Source: Polyangium jinanense (GTDB lineage Bacteria; Myxococcota; Polyangia; Polyangiales; Polyangiaceae). Taken from it: a stretch of DNA of 64,000 nt. A program made the position numbers and the translations under genes. Below the pieces are notes generated by a model that was given only the letters and a program-made list of their open reading frames with translations, was not told the DNA's origin and searched no databases. Positions 44,757-52,826 of this stretch are shown one piece after another. The DNA lies in the NCBI RefSeq assembly GCF_028435365.1, contig NZ_JAGTJJ010000052.1, positions 1-64,000 on the forward strand, in the 5' to 3' direction. Numbering within the stretch: position 1 is the first letter of the stretch; each line of letters opens with the position of its first letter.

Positions 44757-45721
44757 CGGATCGCGACGACCTCCGCCTTTTCGGCAGCGCGCATCATGGA
44801 GCGGTGCGCATCGTAATGGGCGTCCTCGATCGGGGCGAACCGTTCGATGAACGCCGCGTCGAGCAGCCGCTTCCCGTCCGGATCCTCGTGCATGCCGAGG
44901 AGCGTCTTCCGGAGCGCGGCGCGGAGCTCTGCCGGTAAATCGGGCGAGGCGACGACGGGGCTCACGGTCATGGGACCGATGCTCTCGAGGACCCGCACCT
45001 CGCCCGCGCGGCCGCGGCGCTTTTCGCGATCGTAATCGAGCACCAGGCTGTCCACCCAGCTCGCGTCCGCCTCGCCCGCGGCCACCATGCGGATCGACTC
45101 CTCGTGCGAGCCGGAGCGCACGACCTTGCCGAAGAAGCCGCGCGCGAAGCCGCGCTCCATCAGGTGGTGGCGGGGCGCGTTGTACCCGGTGTGCGACCGC
45201 TCGTCATTGTACACGAGGGTGCGGCCCCGGAGATCCTCCAGCGAATGGTACGGGCTATCGTTCCGCACCACGAGATCCGCGAAGTAGACGGGCTGGCCCC
45301 CATAACGAGGGTATTTCATGATGGGCCCGCCGAGGAGCTCGGCGCGCGGGGTGGGCAGGTCGCGCAGCACGGTATAGGGCAATCCGCAGATGAAGCCGAG
45401 CTCCACGGCGCCCGTCTCCAGCATGCTGTTGATCGTGCTGTAGGCGAGGCCCGTCGTGACCTCGATCGTGATCCCGGTTTTCCGGGCCAGGTGATGCGCG
45501 ATGCTCTCGTAGAGATTGATGCCCGACTCCGACACGAACGCCCCGCTCATCACCATGTGCACGGGGCGCGCGGCCACCGCGGGCGCCGCGCCGGGCACGA
45601 TATCGGGGCGTTCGGATACGGGCTCGTCCATGGGCCCCGTCAAAACGACGGAGAGCGTCGTGGCCGGGACGATGCCTCCCAAAAAGCTCCACATTCCCAG
45701 TGATTTCAGCCACCCACGCAT
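44753..45721 (-). CDS. PhnD-like periplasmic binding protein
   Basis: A 322-residue exported protein with an N-terminal hydrophobic segment (about 8-27) and the fold of phosphate/phosphonate-type substrate-binding proteins: YESIAHHLARKTG, GAVELGFICGLPYTVLRD, VVRNDSPYHSLEDLRGRTLVYND, and the late AAGEADASWVDSLVLDYD. No ABC permease or ATPase gene is nearby. It overlaps the downstream histidine kinase by ATGA, so I infer that it is the ligand-binding component of a signalling system, like other binding proteins that work with sensor kinases. The ligand is unknown. Confidence 0.88.
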   Translation of the reverse strand: MRGWLKSLGMWSFLGGIVPATTLSVVLTGPMDEPVSERPDIVPGAAPAVAARPVHMVMSGAFVSESGINLYESIAHHLARKTGITIEVTTGLAYSTINSMLETGAVELGFICGLPYTVLRDLPTPRAELLGGPIMKYPRYGGQPVYFADLVVRNDSPYHSLEDLRGRTLVYNDERSHTGYNAPRHHLMERGFARGFFGKVVRSGSHEESIRMVAAGEADASWVDSLVLDYDREKRRGRAGEVRVLESIGPMTVSPVVASPDLPAELRAALRKTLLGMHEDPDGKRLLDAAFIERFAPIEDAHYDAHRSMMRAAEKAEVVAIR

Positions 45722-45747
45722 ACGACGTCCCCCCCGCTGACAGCCTG

Positions 45748-47034
45748 CTAACGGCGCCCCATCGCGAATGCGATGCCGCTCTGCAGCGTTCGCTGCGTCG
45801 ATAGCCCGGAAAAACTCTCACCCAGGGCCACCAAGGTCTGCGCCACTTCGGGCCGGATCCCCGTGAGCATGACCTCCGCGCCGAGCAGGCGCGCGCTCTG
45901 CGCGATACGCACGATCTCGTCGGCGGTCACGGGCGTGACGCGCGGCACACCGGTCACGTCGAGAATGGCCGTGCGCGCCCTGCGCGCCATGATGCCCTGC
46001 AGGAGCGTCTCCTGCGCGTGCCGCATCCGCAAGGGCTCGAGCTCGCCCACGAGGGGCATCACCACGATATCGTCGGTGATGGGAATGAGCGGCGTGGAGA
46101 TCGAAAGCAGCGTCTCGGCCTGCGCGCGCAAGGCGTCCTCCCGCGCCCGCTGCTGCTTGATCGCCTCGTCGCGTTGCCGCTCCTCGGTGACGTCGCGCAG
46201 GAGCACGAGCGCGTCCTCGGCGTCGAGGCCCGCGACGCGCGCCTCGAAATGGCGTGCGCCGCCCTCCTGTTCGCGCCGGAGCTCGAAGATCTGCGCGCTG
46301 CCTGTGTCGATGGCGAGCCCCACGTGGTCGGCCATCTGCGCGCCGAGCTCCTCCCCGAGCACCGCGGAAATGGGCTCATCCGTACGAAACACGAGCGTGG
46401 ACGCGACGGCTCCGCGCGCGGGCTTGAAATCGCGACACGTTCCGTCCCGCGTGACGACGAGCAACGCATCGGGCAGTGCTGTGAGGATCCCTCGGTTTTT
46501 CGCCTCGCTCCGCCGGAGATCGGCCTCGGCGTGGGCAGAACGATCGGCCTGGTTCCATTTCTCGGTGAGCGCGCAGGCGATCTGGCGAACCTCCACTGGA
46601 TCGAAGGGCTTTTTCAAGATCAAGAAGCGATCGGTCACCCCGAGCTTCGCGGTGATGTCGGCCCAGGAATGGTCCGAATAAGCCGAGCAAATGACGGCTT
46701 GCAGGGTCGGATCCTCGGCCCAGAGGTGCGTCAGCGTCTCCAGCCCGTCCCATCCCGGGGGCATACGCATATCGACGAACGCGAGCGCATAGGGGGCGGC
46801 GACGTCGCGGGCTTTCCGGACCTTCTCCAGCGCCTCGGCGCCTTGCGACGCGAAGCTGAGCTCGAACCCCAGCACGGGCGACGCGGCCGTGTGCCCCCCG
46901 AAGATCGACGCCTCCATGGCATCGAGATCGTATGTGTACATACGATGTTTGAGTATCTCCTGAAAGTCGCGGTGAATGGAGTCGCTGTCGTCCACGACCA
47001 GGATGCGTCGGTTCTTTGACAAGGTCGCGTCCAT
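45748..47034 (-). CDS. Response regulator with REC, PAS and STAS domains (RsbR-like)
   Basis: A 428-residue cytoplasmic protein. The receiver domain has Asp15-Asp16, phospho-acceptor Asp88 in FVDMRMP and Lys in LKKPFDP, with a longer-than-usual loop before the acceptor. A PAS domain follows (about 190-285), then a short coiled coil and a STAS domain (about 305-428) with PLIPITDDIVVMPLVGELE and ILDVTGVPRV, as in RsbR-type stressosome proteins. The frame opens earlier, but ATG at 47034 gives the normal start. It heads the operon; the PhnD-like gene follows after 26 bases. The output is protein-protein interaction, not DNA binding. Confidence 0.9.
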   Translation of the reverse strand: MDATLSKNRRILVVDDSDSIHRDFQEILKHRMYTYDLDAMEASIFGGHTAASPVLGFELSFASQGAEALEKVRKARDVAAPYALAFVDMRMPPGWDGLETLTHLWAEDPTLQAVICSAYSDHSWADITAKLGVTDRFLILKKPFDPVEVRQIACALTEKWNQADRSAHAEADLRRSEAKNRGILTALPDALLVVTRDGTCRDFKPARGAVASTLVFRTDEPISAVLGEELGAQMADHVGLAIDTGSAQIFELRREQEGGARHFEARVAGLDAEDALVLLRDVTEERQRDEAIKQQRAREDALRAQAETLLSISTPLIPITDDIVVMPLVGELEPLRMRHAQETLLQGIMARRARTAILDVTGVPRVTPVTADEIVRIAQSARLLGAEVMLTGIRPEVAQTLVALGESFSGLSTQRTLQSGIAFAMGRR

Positions 47035-47257
47035 ACTTGTTTTCCCAACGTCACACGGAAACGAGCGCGCGTCCATCGGGACGAATGCTGGAAACTTGCG
47101 CAAAGAGGGCGCTTCCACCCGCTGCGCTTGATTCAACGGGGACGTTTCGGCGCTCCACCGGAGCACATTCTCGCCGATGTCTGCAATTGCATAACGGTAT
47201 TCGATCTGTCGCGACTGCCGTCAGTGGCCTCCATGTCTTCGGCCCGTCGCACCACCC

Positions 47258-49966
47258 GTGACGTCCGTGATGGAGGTTGAGGCGCGCGCGCGTATCGTAA
47301 CGCCCGTGGTCCCGACATCCTACGAGCCGATCGTCCTCGCGCCCGAGCAAGAGGAGACCCACACGCTCCACACGTCCTTTCACGACGCGGCCGAGACCCA
47401 GCGCAAATGCCAGTGGGTCACGCGCAAGAGCGACGGGACAAACGACGGACCGGTGCGCTGGTACCACCCGAACGGCGCGCTCTGGCAGGCCGGCGTCTCA
47501 ATCGGCGAGCCGATCGGGACGTGGCACACGTTCCGGGAAGACGGCTCGTTGATGCTCGAGGAGGTCGCACAAGGTGACGGCGTCTGGCTCGTGACGGTCT
47601 TCGAGCACGGCAAACCCGTTCGGAAAGGCAAACGCTCGCGGAACGCCAAGGGCGAGCAGGTGTTCGAGGGCTACTGGACGATCTTCACGAACGGCGTGCT
47701 GACGCACGAGGAGCGCTGTCCACGCGGCGACGCTTGGGGCAGCTCTCTGAACACAACGCGGCCGATGCCCGATGCCATGCGCGCGGCGCTCCTCGCGACC
47801 GACGTGCCCGCCGCGCTCGCCGCGCTCCGTCGCACGCTCCCGTCGCCGAACGCGCGCGACGTGCTGTGGAACGGCGCCGACGGCCTGCTCGACGAGGGTT
47901 TTACGATGAGCCCCGAGGCCGCCATCGCGCTCGCGTTCGATCCGCAGGCCTGGGGCCACGACCCGGAGCCGAAGCGCGCGCTCCGCTACGTGCGGTCGAT
48001 CGCGAAGGAGGCGCTCCCGCTGGTGATTATGCGCGCGGAGGAGAGCCCGCCGCACCAGCCCGACGTGACGCTCGCGTGCGCGTTCCTCCTGCCGCGCCTC
48101 CTCGAGGCCACAGGTGCTCCACTCGATGCGCGCTGGGACGCGCTTCTGACCCAGGCGATGACGATCGCATCCAGCCAACCGATCGTCACGATCCTCGGCG
48201 AGACGCTGCTCACGCTGACGCCCGAGCGGCGCGAGGCGCTCCTCCTCGCGATGCCCACGATCAACTGGACGTTCGCGCGTTTCGTGCCCACGTCCAAGAT
48301 CCTCGGGCTCGCGCTCGACGATCTTGCAAAGCGTTTTCCCGACGATCGCGGCCGCGATCACTGGAACGAACGCGTGATGCAGGAGGCGCTGATCGCCTCG
48401 GGCCCCGCCGCGGTCGCGCCGCTCGTCGCGTGGCTCGAAGGACCGGGCAAACAGGCGGCGTGGCGCGGCGTGGCGCTACGCGCGCTTGGCGCGCTGGGCG
48501 ATCCGAGCGTGGCCAAGGTGCTCCTCGCGCATGCCGACGACCGCCACGAGATCACGCGCGACGCCGCGCGGGATGCGCTCCGAATGCTCGGGGAGGGCAC
48601 GCGGCCGGCGCTGATCGAGGCGTCGAAGGGCGAGGGGACGCTTGCGCGCTGGGCGAGGGACGAGCTGCGCGCGGTCACGGGGCAGCCGACTCCGGCCGAT
48701 GTCGCGCTGCGCGAGCTCCAGGTGTCGCTCACGCGCGAGGAGCGCGCGCGGTACGCGGAGATGGTGGCCCACGGCCGAAGCTATGCCGGGTTCTGGCCGG
48801 AGCACGCGCTCGTTCAGGTGCGCGCGGCGATCCAGGCCGATCCGGCGCGCGCGCTTGCGGCGTTCGCCGAGCTCGACGTGGTGCACAGCTTCTTCGGGTT
48901 CGCCGTGGCCGAGGCCGGCAAGCACCTTGGCATCGCTGCGATCGTCGCGGACCTCCTGGTCGCGGACCGCGGCATCCACGGGCTCGACGAGACGCTTCTC
49001 GACCGCGTGCCGTCCGCGCTCGAGCCGCTCGGCTTTCGGCTGGAGCGGCGCCTTCCGGGAAACACCGCGAAGATCGCGGCACACGTCGCCGAGCGTTCTC
49101 CGTGGGAGGGACGACGCGTGCTGCTCGCGTGCGCGCGCAGCGAGGATGCGCCGGTGCGCGAGAGCGCGGTGCGCGGCCTCGTGCGTGCAGGCAAACGCGT
49201 GGTGCCCGAGGTGCTTCCCTTGCTCGCGCGGGACGACGACGAGAGCGTCGTTTCGGCGGCGCGCGTGCTCTGCGCGCTGCTTGCTCCGGAGGCGGCTGCC
49301 GCGCTCGAAAAAGCGCTCGCGGGTGCGACCGGCGAGCGGCTCGCGGCGCTGACGCTCGCGCTCGAGTCATGCCGCACGAGCGTGCTCGCGTCCGATCACG
49401 CGGCGCTCGACGTGTACCTCGCCGAACGTGCGAGAGCGCGGGGCGCAAACGTCCCGCGGCTCCCCGGGATGCCGGCGATTCGCTTCCGCGACGGCGTGGA
49501 GCTCTCTGAAGACGCGCGCCGTGGGCTCCTCGCCGCGCTCACCGCAGACGACGCGAGCGTGCCCTATGGTGGCCTCGCCGCGATTCGCCGCGAAATCGAC
49601 GACGGCGATGCGGCCGAGCTCCTCGCGGCGATGGAGCGCGAGATGCTCGGGCACAAGCCGTGGCGCGTGCTCGCGATCGGCACGCTCGGCAGCGACGCGC
49701 AGCTCGACGCGCTCGGCGCCGCGGCCCGGACGCCGCTCGAGATCGAGGCGCTCTGCCGGAGTGGCCGCGGCGTCGCCTTCGAATGGCTCGATCACCTCGC
49801 GGAGCACGGCGAGCCAGCGCTCGCGCGGGTCGCGGAGGAAGCGCTCCGCCGCGCGTGCGAGGAGCGGGGTACAGGCCGCGATCGACTTCTCGACCACACG
49901 ACCCCGCGCGCCCCGCACGATCTCGAGAAGACACGCGCGACCGCCGAAGGCTCGAAGCGGCGATGA
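47258..49966 (+). CDS. MORN-like plus HEAT-repeat protein
   Basis: A 902-residue soluble protein. Residues about 50-140 contain MORN-variant repeats (VRWYHPNGALWQAGVSIGEPIGTW and a following pair), and most of the rest is helical HEAT/armadillo-type repeats such as VALRALGALGDPSVAKVLLAHADD and ALRMLGEGTRPALIEA. No catalytic motif is visible. The start is GTG at 47258 or ATG at 47270. ATGA overlap with the next gene shows coupled translation. Repeat proteins of this kind are scaffolds; many are fused to a DUF4132 domain, and here that domain is encoded by the next gene. It is divergent from the sensory operon across a 223-bp gap. Confidence 0.85.
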   Translation: MTSVMEVEARARIVTPVVPTSYEPIVLAPEQEETHTLHTSFHDAAETQRKCQWVTRKSDGTNDGPVRWYHPNGALWQAGVSIGEPIGTWHTFREDGSLMLEEVAQGDGVWLVTVFEHGKPVRKGKRSRNAKGEQVFEGYWTIFTNGVLTHEERCPRGDAWGSSLNTTRPMPDAMRAALLATDVPAALAALRRTLPSPNARDVLWNGADGLLDEGFTMSPEAAIALAFDPQAWGHDPEPKRALRYVRSIAKEALPLVIMRAEESPPHQPDVTLACAFLLPRLLEATGAPLDARWDALLTQAMTIASSQPIVTILGETLLTLTPERREALLLAMPTINWTFARFVPTSKILGLALDDLAKRFPDDRGRDHWNERVMQEALIASGPAAVAPLVAWLEGPGKQAAWRGVALRALGALGDPSVAKVLLAHADDRHEITRDAARDALRMLGEGTRPALIEASKGEGTLARWARDELRAVTGQPTPADVALRELQVSLTREERARYAEMVAHGRSYAGFWPEHALVQVRAAIQADPARALAAFAELDVVHSFFGFAVAEAGKHLGIAAIVADLLVADRGIHGLDETLLDRVPSALEPLGFRLERRLPGNTAKIAAHVAERSPWEGRRVLLACARSEDAPVRESAVRGLVRAGKRVVPEVLPLLARDDDESVVSAARVLCALLAPEAAAALEKALAGATGERLAALTLALESCRTSVLASDHAALDVYLAERARARGANVPRLPGMPAIRFRDGVELSEDARRGLLAALTADDASVPYGGLAAIRREIDDGDAAELLAAMEREMLGHKPWRVLAIGTLGSDAQLDALGAAARTPLEIEALCRSGRGVAFEWLDHLAEHGEPALARVAEEALRRACEERGTGRDRLLDHTTPRAPHDLEKTRATAEGSKRR

Positions 49967-50616
49967 TCGTGGCCCGACGCTTCGACGCCGATCACTTCCG
50001 CGCGTTCGTGCTCGAACACCCGGTGGTGCGCGCGTTCGCGGCCGGGCTCGTGTGGAAGGACGTGAACGGTCGCCTCGCGATCCTCACGGCCGAGGATGTG
50101 GTCGACGCCGCGGGCGCGGCCGTGGAGCTCGAGGCGCCCGTGACGATCCCGCACCCGATCGAGATCGACGAGGCGGCGCTCGTGGCCCTGCGCAGGCAGC
50201 TTTCGGCGCTCGCGCTCGTGCAGCCCTTCGCGCAGCTCGAACGCCCCTTCACCCGCGACGCAGCGGCCGAGCTCTCCGCGCTGATCGTCGCGACCGAGCC
50301 GCGGCCGCTCGTGGCCTTCGAGGGCCTCTTGCGGCAGCGCGGCTACCATCGAGGGAAGGTCGAGCAGGGCGTCGTGACCGATTCGAGGCGTCCGCTTGCG
50401 GACGGCTGGTTCATGATGGCGCGGCACGACGCGATCTGGGTCCGGGAGCGTGGCCAGAAGAAGTGCGGCCTCCAGGACATCGAGCCGATCCGGCTGCCGA
50501 TCTGGGCGCCGCCGACGCCGGCGCTCTTCAGCGAGGCCTTCGAGGACGCGCGCGCCGTGCTCGGCGCGCCCAAGGAGCGCAAGCCGCGCAAGCCGCGGAC
50601 CCCTCCGGCGACGTGA
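49963..50616 (+). CDS. DUF4132 domain protein (separate C-terminal part)
   Basis: A 217-residue protein whose pattern (ARRFDADHFRAFVLEHPVVRAFAAGLVW, then IPHPIEID, ALVQPFAQLERPF, LRQRGYHRG and DSRRPLADGWFMMARH) matches the DUF4132 (MolR-type) domain that usually sits at the end of large repeat proteins. ATG overlaps the stop of the HEAT-repeat gene, so the two are probably made together and may form one complex. The C-terminus is a Lys/Arg/Pro tail. Biochemical function of the domain is not established. Confidence 0.8.
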   Translation: MIVARRFDADHFRAFVLEHPVVRAFAAGLVWKDVNGRLAILTAEDVVDAAGAAVELEAPVTIPHPIEIDEAALVALRRQLSALALVQPFAQLERPFTRDAAAELSALIVATEPRPLVAFEGLLRQRGYHRGKVEQGVVTDSRRPLADGWFMMARHDAIWVRERGQKKCGLQDIEPIRLPIWAPPTPALFSEAFEDARAVLGAPKERKPRKPRTPPAT

Positions 50617-50680
50617 TCGGCGGACGATGAACCGACGGGCCGCGCCCCGTCACCGAGGCGCCTGCCACGTCCCCGCCATT

Positions 50681-51454
50681 TCAGTTCAGGCACTCGGCCT
50701 TCAACGTGCCGATCTCCGCGGCCGTGAGCGCGCGATTGTACAGGTAGACGTGGTCTATGTTGCCGTTGAACGCGCTCCACGACGGGTGATTGCCGATCAC
50801 CACGGGGCGACTCGATTGCTGTAGCGTTCCGCTCGCCGGCGTCGACGCCACGAGGGCGCCATTCCGGTAAAGGAGCAGGTTCGCCCCGTCGTACACGCCG
50901 GCCACGTGTTGCCACACGCCCGTCGCCGCCGGCGCCGTCACGTCTTTCGTGACGCCCCACTGGCCGCCCGGGAATGCCACCGAGAAAAGGACGTTCCCCG
51001 AGGACACACCGAGCTGGTAGGAATCGAGGGCGTACCACTTGCTCAGGATGGTGCCTGACGCGAGGGACTGGGGCTTCACGCAAGCCGAAACGGTCATGGC
51101 GGTCGTGAAATCGAGCGCCGCCTGGTCCGGGATCTCGACCTTGCCGTTCGTCCCGTTGAATTCGAGGCTCTTGCCGCCCTTCGCGCCCGCCGCGCAATTC
51201 ACGCCGCCCGACCGGACGCCGTGCAGATCGTTGCCCGACGAATCGAACGCGGTGGCGCCGCTGCAATTGACGTCGAAATGCCACGCCGCGACGGGCCATG
51301 CGATCTGCAGCGCCTCCTCGGCCTCGCCGACGCGCCCCTCCTCGATGCCGTATTCCTCGCCGACATCGTCCGCGACGCCGGGATCCGCAATACAAGCCGT
51401 CGCGACGAGGCCGGTGCCGATGAGCAATGCCGTGAAAATCGAGTTCGTCTTCAT
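50681..51454 (-). CDS. LamG-domain lipoprotein
   Basis: A 257-residue exported protein with a signal peptide ending VATAC (Cys21), an acidic spacer (about 22-45) and one LamG/concanavalin-like domain (about 50-257): AAWHFDVNCSGATAFDSSG, SLEFNGTNGKVEIPD, VSACVKPQS, WQHVAGVYDGANLLLYRNGAL and IDHVYLYNRALTAAEI. Such domains bind glycans or proteins on the cell surface. The frame opens 84 codons earlier, but ATG at 51454 gives the signal peptide. It stands alone, downstream of the tandem small lipoproteins with a 375-bp gap between. Confidence 0.88.
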   Translation of the reverse strand: MKTNSIFTALLIGTGLVATACIADPGVADDVGEEYGIEEGRVGEAEEALQIAWPVAAWHFDVNCSGATAFDSSGNDLHGVRSGGVNCAAGAKGGKSLEFNGTNGKVEIPDQAALDFTTAMTVSACVKPQSLASGTILSKWYALDSYQLGVSSGNVLFSVAFPGGQWGVTKDVTAPAATGVWQHVAGVYDGANLLLYRNGALVASTPASGTLQQSSRPVVIGNHPSWSAFNGNIDHVYLYNRALTAAEIGTLKAECLN

Positions 51455-51633
51455 GTGGGTCTCTCTTTCTCTGGTTTCGAACGGTCTTCGTCTGATGCCC
51501 CCAGGGGCGATGGCTTTCGGGGCAGACGAGGGCAGGGGGGCCTTCGCGGCGCCCGTGCTTCGCCTCCCCGCGTGAATTTTCTCGGGCAGCGCGCTCTTTC
51601 GTATCCTCGCGCTCGCCTCGATGGTTCTTACGA

Positions 51634-51673
51634 CGAGGGTCTCCGTTTTCTGACGACCCTCGCCGGGTTTTTT
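51634..51673 (+). terminator. Terminator-like hairpin facing away from the LamG gene
   Basis: Arms CGAGGGTC (51634-51641) and GACCCTCG (51655-51662) around a 13-base loop, then CCGGG and six T residues (51668-51673). A nested stem CGCCG/CGGCG also spans the T-run. The T-run is on the plus strand, while both flanking genes are on the minus strand, so what transcript it would end is unclear. Confidence 0.35.
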
Positions 51674-51727
51674 CGGCGGCCGGCTACCGCTTCGGACCGT
51701 GCTCATTCTCGCCGCGGACGCGTGGGT

Positions 51728-51746
51728 GCATCACGCGGGGTGATGC
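51728..51746. terminator. Perfect hairpin downstream of the small lipoprotein genes
   Basis: Arms GCATCAC and GTGATGC with a 5-base loop GCGGG, about 84 bases after the stop of the small lipoprotein at 51830. There is no T-run, so it could be a factor-dependent terminator, a protected 3' end or a protein-binding dyad. Confidence 0.35.
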
Positions 51747-51829
51747 GTGGTGCGGCGGCAGAGGTGATACGGGCGAGCAGGGGGCCGGGAGGAGGGGAGG
51801 CGGGGCGGCGCGCAGGGGAAGCGCGCGGG

Positions 51830-52255
51830 TCATTCCACGGGGAGGAGTATCTCCGAGGAAACCGCCTTGATCTTTTGCGTGTGGTAGCCCGTCAGGCCCT
51901 GCCAACCGAGCACGCCATACTCGACGCTCCTCGTCGGACCGTCCGAGACCCAATACGTCGCCTTGCCAGGCGCGTACGTCCGGGGCGCGAGCCCATCATA
52001 TTTGCCGAGGACCTCCCCCGTGGACGTGTAGAGGATGAGATCCATCGAGGGCATCTGGTCCATGCCGTCCAGCGACGCATACACCAGCGTTTCGTTGATC
52101 ACGTACGTGCACGCGCCACACTGCGGATCGGTAGGGCGCGGCAGCGGAGCTCGAAGCGCCATGACGGCCGCTTTGCTCTCCGCTACCTCGGGCGCGCTGC
52201 TCGAGGCGCAGCCCATGACCAGAATGCACAATCCGAACACAATTTGATTTCGCAT
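51830..52255 (-). CDS. Small lipoprotein, paralogue A
   Basis: A 141-residue lipoprotein with signal peptide and lipobox VMGC (Cys16). After a short spacer comes a conserved core: PTDPQCGAC, VYASLDGMDQMP, GLAPRTYAPGKATY and YGVLGWQG. It is clearly related to the neighbour at 52331-52747, to which it aligns end to end with only a one-residue gap at the spacer. The CxxC in DPQCGAC is shared. I do not recognise the family. The start at 52255 follows GGAGGGA. The two genes arose by tandem duplication including their promoters. Confidence 0.85.
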   Translation of the reverse strand: MRNQIVFGLCILVMGCASSSAPEVAESKAAVMALRAPLPRPTDPQCGACTYVINETLVYASLDGMDQMPSMDLILYTSTGEVLGKYDGLAPRTYAPGKATYWVSDGPTRSVEYGVLGWQGLTGYHTQKIKAVSSEILLPVE

Positions 52256-52276
52256 CGTATCCCTCCGCGCCTGTCC

Positions 52277-52305
52277 TTACGACGACGCCCCGCCCGGTCT
52301 GACAA
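52277..52305 (-). promoter_or_regulatory. Promoter-like element of paralogue A
   Basis: On the minus strand TTGTCA, a 17-base spacer and TCGTAA. The same pair with the same spacing and the flanking GGGGTTGTCAGAC and CGTCGTAA occurs before paralogue B while the spacer sequence has diverged, so the two blocks look functionally conserved. The TGTCA/CGTC pattern resembles some extracytoplasmic-function sigma promoters. Confidence 0.45.
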
Positions 52306-52330
52306 CCCCATCGCAGCAGGAGCGCGCGGC

Positions 52331-52747
52331 TCATTGCGTGGGCAATGGGGACCTGTACGCGACCGGGATCGTTTTGGTCTGGTAACCCGACCGGCCCTGC
52401 CAACCGAGCACGCCATAACCGACGTCCTGCGTCGCGCCGTCCGGGACCGGATATGTTGCCTTGCCCGGAGCGTACGTCCGGGGTGCCAGGCCGACGTGTC
52501 TCTGGAGGACCTGCTTCGACGACGAGTAAAGGACGAGATCCATCGGAGGCATCTCGTCCATGCTGTCCAGCGAAGCGTACACCGTACGCTCCGCCAGCAC
52601 ATACGAGCACGCGCCGCATTGCGGATCGGTAGGCTGCGGCCACGTGCGGGCCATGACGACCGGCACGCTCTCCTTGGTGTCGGGCGCGCTGCCCGAGGCA
52701 CAACCCATGACCAAAAGGCACAAACCAAGCGCGATTCGATAATGCAT
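52331..52747 (-). CDS. Small lipoprotein, paralogue B
   Basis: A 138-residue lipoprotein, lipobox VMGC, with the same order of motifs as paralogue A: PTDPQCGAC, VYASLDSMDEMP, GLAPRTYAPGKATY and YGVLGWQG. The start at 52747 has GGAGG six bases upstream; a GTG four codons earlier is less likely. It lies 79 bases after the CHAT protein gene on the same strand, but has its own promoter-like element. Function unknown; export and anchoring are clear. Confidence 0.85.
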   Translation of the reverse strand: MHYRIALGLCLLVMGCASGSAPDTKESVPVVMARTWPQPTDPQCGACSYVLAERTVYASLDSMDEMPPMDLVLYSSSKQVLQRHVGLAPRTYAPGKATYPVPDGATQDVGYGVLGWQGRSGYQTKTIPVAYRSPLPTQ

Positions 52748-52768
52748 GACGTCCTCCACGCCTGTCCT

Positions 52769-52797
52769 TTACGACGCCGCGTTTCGGAGTCTGACAA
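52769..52797 (-). promoter_or_regulatory. Promoter-like element of paralogue B
   Basis: On the minus strand TTGTCA, a 17-base spacer and TCGTAA, matching the element before paralogue A in both boxes and spacing. It starts only 29 bases after the CHAT gene stop. Confidence 0.45.
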
Positions 52798-52826
52798 CCC
52801 CACCACTTTTTTCTGGCAGCACGCGA

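Larger units (their letters stand above)
51455..51829. other. 375-bp gap without a gene
   Basis: No convincing coding frame was found. The stretch holds the 5' region of the LamG gene and two hairpin-forming sequences (listed separately), one followed by a T-run on the plus strand. A small RNA cannot be excluded. Confidence 0.5.
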
